Below are positions 43,483-50,699 of a DNA stretch of 64,000 nt, in pieces. Made by a program: the position numbers and the translations under genes. Location: positions 123,600 through 187,599 of the forward strand of contig JAICJH010000004.1 of the NCBI GenBank assembly GCA_025928545.1, in the 5' to 3' direction. The DNA comes from Bryobacteraceae bacterium (lineage in GTDB: Bacteria > Acidobacteriota > Terriglobia > Bryobacterales > Bryobacteraceae). How positions within the stretch are numbered: the stretch's first letter is position 1; every line of letters starts with the position of its first letter. The notes under the pieces are model-generated. The model had not been told where the DNA came from. It saw only the letters and a program-made list of their open reading frames with translations, and did no database searches.

Positions 43483-44577
43483 ATGGTGGCGACGCTCACA
43501 GTAGCGAAACCAGTGGCGAAGGCGATTCAACCAGACATGCTCTGCCCGGGCGGCAAAGTCTTCTCCACCTGCCCATCGAGTTCGGGGCAGAAAGATTTCC
43601 GGACGTATAAAAAGACGGTGATTCGCGCCGCTCAATGGAGTGAGGATGCGGGCTGCAACGGGATGTTGGTCTATACCGATAACTCGATGCTTGACCCGTG
43701 GGTCGTGGCCCAAACAATTCTTGACAACACCTTCCATCTGAGTCCTTTGGTCGCAATCCAGCCGGTCTATATGCACCCTTACAGCGCGGCGAAGATGGTT
43801 GCATCGCTATCTGGAATGCACGAACGGCGTATTCACCTGAATATGGTGGCCGGCGGGTTCAGAAACGACCTGTTGGCGTTGAGCGACCCTACTCCGCACG
43901 ATGAGCGGTATGAGCGTCTGATCGAGTATGCCACGATTATGCTCGCGCTGCTGCGGGATCCATCGCCGCTGACATTCAAAGGGCGCTTTTATCAAGTCAC
44001 GAATCTCGTATTGACGCCGTCTCTGCCTCCCGAACTGATGCCGGACGTCCTGATATCGGGATCGTCGCCCGCTGGCGTTGCAGCGGCGGAGGCCATCGGC
44101 GCGATTCCGGTGCAGTACCCGGAGCCCCCGGAAAGCTATATCGATGCCCGAAAGGGAGTCCAGCATGGATGCGGTTTGCGAATCGGGATTATCGCCCGCC
44201 CTGAAACAGAGAAAGCCTGGCAAGTGGCCTATGAGCGGTTTCCTGAGGATCGGGCGGGACAGATCACGCACCAACTCGCGATGAAGATTTCCGATTCTGT
44301 GTGGCATCACCGTTTGTCCGAGATTGGTCGGGCGGAGGGCTCCGATAGCGCCGGCGTCAGAGCCGCTAACCGAAAACCCTATTGGCTCGGGCCGTATGAG
44401 AATTACAAAACGTTCTGTCCTTACCTGGTAGGCAGTTACGACTCAGTGGCGGATGCTTTGTCCGGGTACCTGGCGGCCGGCTACAAAACTTTCATTCTGG
44501 ATATCCCCGCCTGTGAAGAAGAATTCGAACACACGCGAACAGCATTCCACAGAGCATCGCGCGAGGTCGCCGAATGA
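43483..44577 (+). CDS. Luciferase-like (LLM class) flavin-dependent monooxygenase
   Basis: 364 residues from ATG 43483 (GGAGGAG). TIM-barrel LLM signatures: SEDAGCNGMLVYTDNSMLDPW, SPLVAIQPVYMHPYSAAKMVASL, RIHLNMVAGGFRNDL, and PDVLISGSSPAGVAAAEAIG. It is close to the SsuD-like branch, which oxidises substrates with FMNH2. Its stop overlaps the ACP gene as ATGA. Members coupled to a dedicated carrier protein (BtrO in butirosin synthesis) hydroxylate carrier-bound acyl groups; the same is proposed here by analogy. No flavin reductase is nearby. Confidence 0.9.
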   Translation: MVATLTVAKPVAKAIQPDMLCPGGKVFSTCPSSSGQKDFRTYKKTVIRAAQWSEDAGCNGMLVYTDNSMLDPWVVAQTILDNTFHLSPLVAIQPVYMHPYSAAKMVASLSGMHERRIHLNMVAGGFRNDLLALSDPTPHDERYERLIEYATIMLALLRDPSPLTFKGRFYQVTNLVLTPSLPPELMPDVLISGSSPAGVAAAEAIGAIPVQYPEPPESYIDARKGVQHGCGLRIGIIARPETEKAWQVAYERFPEDRAGQITHQLAMKISDSVWHHRLSEIGRAEGSDSAGVRAANRKPYWLGPYENYKTFCPYLVGSYDSVADALSGYLAAGYKTFILDIPACEEEFEHTRTAFHRASREVAE

Positions 44578-44906
44578 CCGAGCAGGTGGCCCCGGAAGGG
44601 GTGTCTACCGCAGTGCCCGATCTGGATCCGAGGCCCGCGATTCGGCAGTTGATGGCGGATAAGCTCGGCATCAGAGTCGACTCCGACGAAACCGACTTGC
44701 TGCAGGAAGGCGCGCTCGATTCCGTTGCGTTGGTTAACCTGATCCTGCATCTTGAACAGCGCTTCTCGATTCGAATCGAACTTGCCGAACTGGAGATCGA
44801 CGACCTGCGCTCCGTGTGCTCGATCGCGAACCTGATTCGCAGCCTTCAGGACGACGATTCCGGAAGCGATATTCTGCTGGCGCATGCGACAGGCATCACT
44901 CTATGA
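44574..44906 (+). CDS. Acyl carrier protein (stand-alone)
   Basis: 110 residues, with ATGA overlaps at both ends. The phosphopantetheine site is Ser50 in GALDSVALVNLI; the surrounding helix pattern (LGIRVDSDETDLLQEGALDS...LEQRFSIRIELAELEIDD) is a normal carrier fold with about 20 extra N-terminal residues. Acidic helix 2 is conserved. It is flanked by the monooxygenase and an acyltransferase-like protein, so a substrate is probably loaded, oxidised and transferred while tethered. No ligase or loading enzyme for it is seen in the window. Confidence 0.92.
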   Translation: MTEQVAPEGVSTAVPDLDPRPAIRQLMADKLGIRVDSDETDLLQEGALDSVALVNLILHLEQRFSIRIELAELEIDDLRSVCSIANLIRSLQDDDSGSDILLAHATGITL

Positions 44907-46051
44907 CTGCACAGCAGCCCGCGACTGCACAGCAGGTTCGACGTGCAGTGTGCCGGATTGAGCCCTACACGCTGGAGCATTGCAGTGCGGTGGCGGCGTT
45001 CAACCGGCGGATAAAGCCTGCCGGCCTGCCGTTTCGTCTTCCCGACACTCCTACCCCGGACTGGTTGCCCAGAATCGGGGACGAAAAGCTGTATCAGGAG
45101 GTCTTTCTTGCGGTCGAAGACGGGGATGTGCGCGGCGCATACACCATCAAGCATCAGGAGTTTGCCATTGGCGAGCGAATCCACGAAGTCGCTTTGTACA
45201 GGACGCCTGTCACGGAGGCAGTTGTCAATTCGCGTTATAGTGCCGTCACTGCCCAACTGATTCGCGAGGCCGCGCGAACGCAGCCGTTGCCGTTCGCGAT
45301 GAGTGCCGGCGGGTTTGATGAAACCTTCATGAGCATGATCCAGACGATGGGTTGGCGCATGTGGGAAATACCTTTTTATTTCAAGGTGCTGAATGGGTTT
45401 CAGTTCCTGCGGAATACGCGATACCTCAGGACTTCCCGTTTGCGAAGACTTCTATGCAATGCGGTGGCTTACTCAGGAATCGGCTGGATGGCCGCCCGCA
45501 GTCTGGATTCACTGCTGACCGCGCGGGATTCAACTTCAGATATCGAATGCACCGAAGGCTTTGGCGCGTGGGCGGACGATCTTTGGCACGCCAGCCGAAA
45601 AGATTATTCGATGGCGGCGGTACGCGATTCCGCGGTGCTCAATCTGCTGTATCCGGCGAACGACCCGAGGTTTATCCGGATTAAGGTGACTCGGAGGGAG
45701 AGGATACTCGGCTGGGCGGTGCTGCTGAATTCGAAAATGCACAACTCGCCTCAGTTCGGCAATCTGCGCGTGGGTTCAATTGTGGATTGTCTGGCCGGCG
45801 CGCGCGATGCAGCGGCCGTTATCAGAGCGGCCACGGATTATCTTACCGGCAGGCACGTGGATCTGATGATTTCAAATCAAAGCCATCGGGCGTGGCGGGA
45901 AGCACTTCGGCGCGCCGGTTTCCTGCCTGGACCGTCGGAGTTTTATTTTGTTCCTTCGCGTCAATTGACACGGCTGTTGAACGACGTGGACCCCTCGTCA
46001 GGGGGATTTCATCTCAACCGGGGAGATGGAGAAGGTCCCACCGGGCTATAG
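44903..46051 (+). CDS. Two-domain GNAT-like acyltransferase
   Basis: 382 residues from ATG 44903 (ATGA overlap with the ACP gene; the frame is open upstream to 44816 but overlaps it). The N-terminal half is a GNAT-like fold (EVFLAVEDGDVRGAYTIKHQ, FAMSAGGFDETFMSMIQTMGW). The C-terminal half is a second, degenerate acyltransferase-like domain (RFIRIKVTRRERILGWAVLLNSKM, VGSIVDCLAGARDAAAV). The same C-terminal part is found in the gene at 39160. It may move the acyl group from the ACP onto an amine. It converges on the guanylyltransferase gene ten bases away. Confidence 0.82.
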   Translation: MTAQQPATAQQVRRAVCRIEPYTLEHCSAVAAFNRRIKPAGLPFRLPDTPTPDWLPRIGDEKLYQEVFLAVEDGDVRGAYTIKHQEFAIGERIHEVALYRTPVTEAVVNSRYSAVTAQLIREAARTQPLPFAMSAGGFDETFMSMIQTMGWRMWEIPFYFKVLNGFQFLRNTRYLRTSRLRRLLCNAVAYSGIGWMAARSLDSLLTARDSTSDIECTEGFGAWADDLWHASRKDYSMAAVRDSAVLNLLYPANDPRFIRIKVTRRERILGWAVLLNSKMHNSPQFGNLRVGSIVDCLAGARDAAAVIRAATDYLTGRHVDLMISNQSHRAWREALRRAGFLPGPSEFYFVPSRQLTRLLNDVDPSSGGFHLNRGDGEGPTGL

Positions 46052-46060
46052 ACGTGGCGG

Positions 46061-47095
46061 TTAAGCTACTGCGGCCTGGGTCCTGGGCAGCGCCGCGGCG
46101 ACGCCCGCCGGCCGCCTCAGGGCGTGCCATTCTTTGATCCACCACGGCTGAAGGCCTACGGACTGCAGCACGTCAGCGACGCGTTCGGGATGTCCGAGAT
46201 CGTTCCAGCCGATGTCGCCCATGTGCATGACGCTGAGACGATCCGGTTGGGTAGCAAGGATGTCGCGCGAAAAATCCGATTGGGCAATGCGATTGTAGAT
46301 CCAGTCCTGCACGTTCACTTCTGCGCCACTCCAGAGATGGCCGGAGGGAAACGCCCTCAGGAGACCGGTTCGCGCGGCGCCCACCAGAGCCAGAAAATCA
46401 CAGACCCGCCCTACCATGACGAAAGTATTCCAGAGCGCTTTGCGGTCAAAGAGAAACCGGGCGGCGTCGGGCGAAGGCTTTTCGCAAAAACGGCGAACAC
46501 GGTAGCGACTAAGGCCTTGAGCGGGCAAAGGTTCGCCCGGCTCAATCCAGCCATACTCGGTTTGGGCATCGCGTGGCTCGCTTCCAAGCAGAACGACGGA
46601 ACCGGAATGGCGCTGAACCGATTCAAAAGCGGTCTCCAGTGCACTGGTGAAACCGTTCTCATCGGAGTAATGATGATCGCTGGGCAGAATCGCTACGAGA
46701 GCCTGGTCGTTTTGCTGAGCGATGCTCATAAGGGAATAGACAATTGGCGGCGCGGTGCCTTTATTCGAAGGCTGCACAATGCGCTGGGATGGCCGAATTC
46801 CGGACTCCCGGAGGTAAAAAGGGCGATGCGATGCGGTCAGAGCGAAAAGAATTTGTTCGGCCGGAACGCTTCGTTCGGCTCGCTTGCGGGTTTTTTCAAG
46901 CAAACTATCGGCACCGACCAGCGCGCAAAACTGTTTTGGCCTGTCGTCGCCCGCGATGACTCTGGTCATGGGCAAAAGGCGTTTCCCATCGCCGCCTGCG
47001 AGCACGACCGCCCAGCGCTTGTCGTGAGCCGGACCAGATGCCGGCGTCGACGGACTGAAGCAGGACGGCATAACGGTTTCGTGGACTAACGTCAT
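46061..47095 (-). CDS. Mannose-1-phosphate guanylyltransferase-like nucleotidyltransferase
   Basis: 344 residues. GT-A type nucleotidyltransferase with AVVLAGGDGKRLLPMTR (about 29-45) and RPKQFCALVG, then ILPSDHHYS, and EKPSPDAARFLFDRKALWNTFVMVG, matching the ManC branch that makes GDP-mannose from mannose-1-phosphate and GTP. There is no C-terminal isomerase domain. The first 25 residues are unconserved; a start at 47071 is possible. GDP-mannose would feed the exopolysaccharide cluster at 54-64 kb. Confidence 0.87.
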   Translation of the reverse strand: MTLVHETVMPSCFSPSTPASGPAHDKRWAVVLAGGDGKRLLPMTRVIAGDDRPKQFCALVGADSLLEKTRKRAERSVPAEQILFALTASHRPFYLRESGIRPSQRIVQPSNKGTAPPIVYSLMSIAQQNDQALVAILPSDHHYSDENGFTSALETAFESVQRHSGSVVLLGSEPRDAQTEYGWIEPGEPLPAQGLSRYRVRRFCEKPSPDAARFLFDRKALWNTFVMVGRVCDFLALVGAARTGLLRAFPSGHLWSGAEVNVQDWIYNRIAQSDFSRDILATQPDRLSVMHMGDIGWNDLGHPERVADVLQSVGLQPWWIKEWHALRRPAGVAAALPRTQAAVA

Positions 47096-47114
47096 AAAAG
47101 CGCTCCCAGAGTAA

Positions 47115-47129
47115 GCAAATAAAGGACCA
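47115..47129 (-). promoter_or_regulatory. Sigma-54-like element before the guanylyltransferase gene
   Basis: Minus strand TGGTCCTTTATTTGC followed by T; GG and GC ten bases apart and TTGCT intact, but the -24 box is poor. Leader of about eight bases to ATG 47095. Confidence 0.28.
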
Positions 47130-47269
47130 CCGACACACGTCCGGCGGCATGGGCAGAATGCGATAGTTTTAAGTTAGTCCGATATCAGAGGATGGCGAAC
47201 TGGGACAACTGCTAGGAAGCGACCCTACTAGTTATAAAAAGTCCTATTGGGAATGTGCGAATCGCACAC

Positions 47270-48181
47270 TTACGCTCCGGGCGAGGTAACGATCTGATAT
47301 CCAAGGAGGCGTTCGGCCTCTTCAATACCCCCCTGCAGGTCGCCGACAGTTTTCATTTTCGTCAGATCGACGCCAATGGTCACCAAAGTCTGCGCTATCT
47401 CGGACGATAAGCCGGTAACGATCACAGTGGCTCCCATCAGGCGCGATGCATCCACGGTCTGTACAAGGTGATTTGCCACTCCTGAATCGACGGAAGGAAC
47501 ACCCGTGATATCGATGACCACAACTTTGGCGCGGTTACCCCGGATTCCTCTTAGTAACTGCTCGGTAAGCTGCCGAGCCCGCTGGGGGTCGATCACGCCG
47601 ATAATCGGAAGAATCAGCAGCCGTTCGCGCACCTGCAGGACGGGAGTCGAGAGTTCCCGAATCGCCTCCTGCTGCTGGCGGATAATTCGCTCGCGTTCCT
47701 GCACGAAGCTGACACCGACTGTATTGGCAATGCGATTGGCAGCAGGCTCGTACGCGTCGAGAACCTGATTCAGCATGGCAAGATCGGTCTGATACTTCTT
47801 GAACAAAGACCGGGCGAGGACGTCGCGCAGCAACAATACGATGCCCAGCACCTCATGGGTTTCCACTCCGCGCGGAATAATACGTTCGGAAAGATCGCGG
47901 GCATATTCCTGAAGTGCTTCCACGCTGCCGGTCTCAAGAACCGCAACGTAGTTGTCGTACACCGCGGTAGCTTCGACAAACACTTCCTCGCGTGTCATTG
48001 CGGTGAGGAGCCTGGATTCAGTGATTCGCCGGGCCCATTCTTCGCGCAACCGTGTGCGGTTCTGACGCAGATGCGAAACCAATTCGGTGAGAAGCGCTTG
48101 CGTCGAATCGGTGGTTGGGGACAGGGTGAATTCGATCCCTTTCCGGCTGCGGTCCTTCATCGGCATATGTTTCACGGGCAT
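47270..48181 (-). CDS. rsbR: RsbR-like stressosome sensor (RsbRD-STAS)
   Basis: 303 residues from ATG 48181 (AGGAGA eight bases before). The N-terminal half is an all-helical RsbRD-type domain (LTELVSHLRQNRTRLREEWARRI ... GVETHEVLGIVLLLRDV). The C-terminal half is a STAS domain (LILPIIGVIDPQRARQLTEQLL, VVVIDITGVPSVDSGVANHL), whose Ser/Thr after the VVIDITG strand is the expected RsbT phosphorylation site. In stressosomes RsbR and RsbS form the core that releases the kinase RsbT. It is the last gene of the module, 210 bases after rsbX. Confidence 0.9.
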   Translation of the reverse strand: MPVKHMPMKDRSRKGIEFTLSPTTDSTQALLTELVSHLRQNRTRLREEWARRITESRLLTAMTREEVFVEATAVYDNYVAVLETGSVEALQEYARDLSERIIPRGVETHEVLGIVLLLRDVLARSLFKKYQTDLAMLNQVLDAYEPAANRIANTVGVSFVQERERIIRQQQEAIRELSTPVLQVRERLLILPIIGVIDPQRARQLTEQLLRGIRGNRAKVVVIDITGVPSVDSGVANHLVQTVDASRLMGATVIVTGLSSEIAQTLVTIGVDLTKMKTVGDLQGGIEEAERLLGYQIVTSPGA

Positions 48182-48392
48182 ATGTACCGTCTCCTGTTCC
48201 GATGATCTGTGATGGCGGTGGGCTGAACTGTACGATTCATCGCGTTGAAATTGCGTTCGGGTATGGAATGCTTCGGAAATTGACTCGCGAGAGATGTCGG
48301 CACGGCCTTCGCTGACAATGCACGCGAGTGACCGCAGATTGGTTGGCGTGTGTTTTCAATCATTAAGGGGAGGTTCCCCGAAACAGAAATGC

Positions 48393-49052
48393 TCATTTGC
48401 TCCATCCGAGGTACCGCACCACGAGGACCAATCCGTCATCGCGGCCGGTGGAGTATTTGGCGCAAAGGCGAGCCGCCAGTTCGCGCGGCGGGGTTTCGGA
48501 ATCGAGATCGCGGACAAAATCGGGGTGAATCCCGTCGGTAGCCAGAGCTACCGTATCCCCCCGTGATACGGGCAGCACTGCCGGTTTCAGGAGAGGCAGC
48601 CTGTATCCCACAATGCCGCCACGCAGTGCAATGCCTTCACTCGCGCTGTTCTCTCGCCGCGGCTCATCGGTGACGCAACCCTGGGAAGACCGACGACGGA
48701 GCATGCCAGCTACATTGCCTACCCCGAGCCACATCATTTCGTTCCGATAGCCATCAAACGACACTAGGCTCATGACCGCTCCTCGTGTGCCTTTCAGCCG
48801 CTGATGACACGCGCGCAGAAGGGAGATAATCCCTTCTCCCGCAAAATCTTTCAGAGTGGAAACGGCTATCCGGGCCGCTGCCGCAGCCTCAGACCCATGG
48901 CCGGCACCATCCACCGCAGCCACCAGAGCGCCGCGACTGACCGACTGGACTACGTGCATGTCGCCGGACTCGGTTTCACCGGGAGGGAGACATCCGCAGA
49001 CACCCCACTCGATCAGGGACGATCGCGACCTCTGCAGCAATGATCGGATCAC
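48393..49052 (-). CDS. RsbX-like PP2C phosphatase
   Basis: 219 residues from GTG 49052, which overlaps the rsbT stop as GTGA (an upstream GTG at 49061 lies too close to the ribosome site). PP2C-type strands and Asp ligands: ESGDMHVVQSVSRGALVAAVDGAGHGSEAAAAA, and DTVALATDGIHPDFV with a DGLVLVVRY end. RsbX removes phosphate from RsbR and RsbS to reset the stressosome. Its place directly after rsbT supports this rather than an RsbU role. Confidence 0.85.
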   Translation of the reverse strand: MIRSLLQRSRSSLIEWGVCGCLPPGETESGDMHVVQSVSRGALVAAVDGAGHGSEAAAAARIAVSTLKDFAGEGIISLLRACHQRLKGTRGAVMSLVSFDGYRNEMMWLGVGNVAGMLRRRSSQGCVTDEPRRENSASEGIALRGGIVGYRLPLLKPAVLPVSRGDTVALATDGIHPDFVRDLDSETPPRELAARLCAKYSTGRDDGLVLVVRYLGWSK

Positions 49053-49453
49053 GCGAGCCACTTCCTCATCTTCACGGTAGTACCGCGTCCCACGCGGGAT
49101 GCAATGTCGAACTCATCCATCAGTCTGCGAGCTCCCGGCAGGCCCATGCCAAGCCCGCGCGAGGTTGTAAACCCGGCCTCAAGCGCCTGGGTGATATCGG
49201 CGATACCCGGGCCTTCATCCAGGAAAATGATTTCAACGCCCTTTCTCCGGCCACCGTCGATTGCGGAAATGAGCACCTCGCCGGCGCGCGCATATTCGAT
49301 GATATTGCGGGCTATTTCGGAGACAGCCGTGGCAATCAGGACCTGATCGATACCCGAAAACCCGACACGATTCGCGACTTCCCGGCTGGCGGCCCGCGCC
49401 TCGACAACGTCTACATCCGACCGGATCGGAATATGCCTGGTTACTGCCGCCAT
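49049..49453 (-). CDS. rsbT: RsbT-like anti-sigma-family serine kinase
   Basis: 134 residues, GHKL ATPase fold. N-box SEIARNIIEYARAGEV, G1 box DEGPGIADI and G2 box GLGMGLPGARRLMDEF are intact, and the C-terminus ends GTTVKMRKW. This branch (RsbT) phosphorylates RsbS and RsbR and, once released, activates a downstream effector. In Bacillus that is RsbU and sigma-B; neither is present here. CGGAG precedes the ATG. Confidence 0.92.
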   Translation of the reverse strand: MAAVTRHIPIRSDVDVVEARAASREVANRVGFSGIDQVLIATAVSEIARNIIEYARAGEVLISAIDGGRRKGVEIIFLDEGPGIADITQALEAGFTTSRGLGMGLPGARRLMDEFDIASRVGRGTTVKMRKWLA

Positions 49454-49465
49454 AGGTGCTCCGGC

Positions 49466-49819
49466 TTAAGCCGGGAGAGCGCCCATCAACTCGAGTCCTT
49501 CCTCAAGGTCGAGGGCGGTGTGGACATCGCCCAATTCCAGCCCGAGTTGGACCATGGCGAATGCAACTTCGGGCTGAATCCCGACAATTACGGTTCTCGC
49601 CCCCCGCAATCGAACGGACTGTGCCAGATCGCGTAGTGTGCGGGTGGCAAAAGAATCCATGACATCAAGGACGGTGACGTCGACAATGACGCCCTTCGAA
49701 CGGTATTTACCGACCCGGGAGGCGAGATCGTCACGCAGCTGAACGAGGTCTTCATCAGCGAGGGCGGATTGAATCGATGCGATGAGGTAATTTCCTTGTT
49801 TGAGAATCGGCACTCTCAT
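49466..49819 (-). CDS. rsbS: RsbS-like STAS protein
   Basis: 117 residues from ATG 49819, preceded by AAAGGCGAG; the frame is open to 49939 but the extension is Arg-rich and unlike the family. A single STAS domain: VPILKQGNYLIASIQSALAD, KGVIVDVTVLDVMDSFATRTL with Ser56 as the RsbT target, and GIQPEVAFAMVQLGLEL. First gene of rsbS-rsbT-rsbX-(rsbR). A -24/-12-like element lies 70 bases upstream. Confidence 0.92.
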   Translation of the reverse strand: MRVPILKQGNYLIASIQSALADEDLVQLRDDLASRVGKYRSKGVIVDVTVLDVMDSFATRTLRDLAQSVRLRGARTVIVGIQPEVAFAMVQLGLELGDVHTALDLEEGLELMGALPA

Positions 49820-49887
49820 GACTCGCCTTTGTCGCGCACGTATCCAACAGCCGACTTTACTCTCTACTGAAGCGTCAACCACGGTAA

Positions 49888-49902
49888 GCAACTCACCGGC
49901 CA
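49888..49902 (-). promoter_or_regulatory. Sigma-54-like -24/-12 element upstream of rsbS
   Basis: Minus strand TGGCCGGTGAGTTGC: TGGC, TTGC and exact GG-N10-GC spacing. Predicted start about 49876, giving a 57-base leader, a normal geometry. A sigma-54 activator gene lies close by on the other strand. Confidence 0.42.
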
Positions 49903-50099
49903 GAATTCTTCGCGCCTTCCACAGCCGATTCACCCGCATGGCCTCGCCAGGGGGGTTTAGGGTTAAAAATCAGGTATTTCCCCCTGCCGTTCCGATACTG
50001 ATTTGGCTAAACTGTATTAAAACCCACCAGCACGAAAACGTGTCGCTCCGACTCAGTTCCGGGTCGCAAAAGTGAGGTTTACGAGGAGGTCACATCAGT

Positions 50100-50699
50100 A
50101 TTCAGTGCGAAGGCGCCACTTCCGGAGGGGAGTCCGGCGATCCATATATTCACGCGGCATTGAATCTGGTGGGCGTTTCAGCACGAACGACACTAAACTG
50201 TGACGATGTAGCAGTAGTCGGTTGGGATAATGCGCGACAGCAGTTCTTCACGGTCCCCGCGAGTGACAATGCGGCAGCCGCACTGTGGGAGAGTATCGCC
50301 GGCCATCCGGGTGTCATTCGTGCACTAAAGTGCGGTGAGGATGTAACTTTTTCCGGCCGGATGCTGATTCCGATAAGGGAGCACGGGTGGCTGGAGGGCT
50401 GCTTGTGCGTCGCCGATGCAAGTACGATTGATGACACTGCGCGAAAGAAACTGCGACGGATCTGTCAATTCGGAGCCGTGACTCTGTCGGGATTGCGTGA
50501 ACGCGCGCAGGCTATGCATGCAATTTCAACGGCAACGCGCGATATGGGGATGCCTTTGACGGCTGCGCGCGGTTTTGTGCGTATGGCGTTGGAAGATCTG
50601 CCCGTCATTCCGAGTCAGCATCTTTGTTCCGCGTTGAAAAATATAGACGTTCTTCGGGAGATTGCAGTTGGTCTACAGCATGCTGGACCAGAAGTGTGA
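50100..50699 (+). CDS. Degenerate sensor (GAF-like plus HisKA-like, no ATPase domain) with non-standard start
   Basis: About 200 residues. GAGGAGGT at 50083-50090 is a near-perfect ribosome site, but no ATG, GTG or TTG follows at a usable distance: in frame are only ATC (50094) and ATT (50100); the first ordinary start is TTG 50160 with no ribosome site. The sequence between reads as protein (IQCEGATSGGESGDPYIHAALN). A GAF-like part (CDDVAVVGWDNARQQFFTV...MLIPIREHGWLEGCLCVAD) precedes a HisKA-like helix pair in which ATRDMGMPLTAARGFVRMAL replaces the usual SHELRTPLTAIRG, so Arg stands at the phospho-acceptor His. No HATPase domain. Coupled by GTGA to an NtrC-type gene. Confidence 0.7.
   Translation: MQCEGATSGGESGDPYIHAALNLVGVSARTTLNCDDVAVVGWDNARQQFFTVPASDNAAAALWESIAGHPGVIRALKCGEDVTFSGRMLIPIREHGWLEGCLCVADASTIDDTARKKLRRICQFGAVTLSGLRERAQAMHAISTATRDMGMPLTAARGFVRMALEDLPVIPSQHLCSALKNIDVLREIAVGLQHAGPEV

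Noticed and set aside
47254..47268. TGTGCGA-A-TCGCACA next to the rsbR stop
   Set aside because: One-base centre prevents a normal RNA hairpin and the nearest T-run is 14 bases away, so not called a terminator; too little to call an operator.
49948..49988. CAGGGGG ... CCCCCTG pairing in the rsbS/pseudo-sensor intergenic region
   Set aside because: G-run against C-run with a loop over 20 bases; weak evidence for structure.
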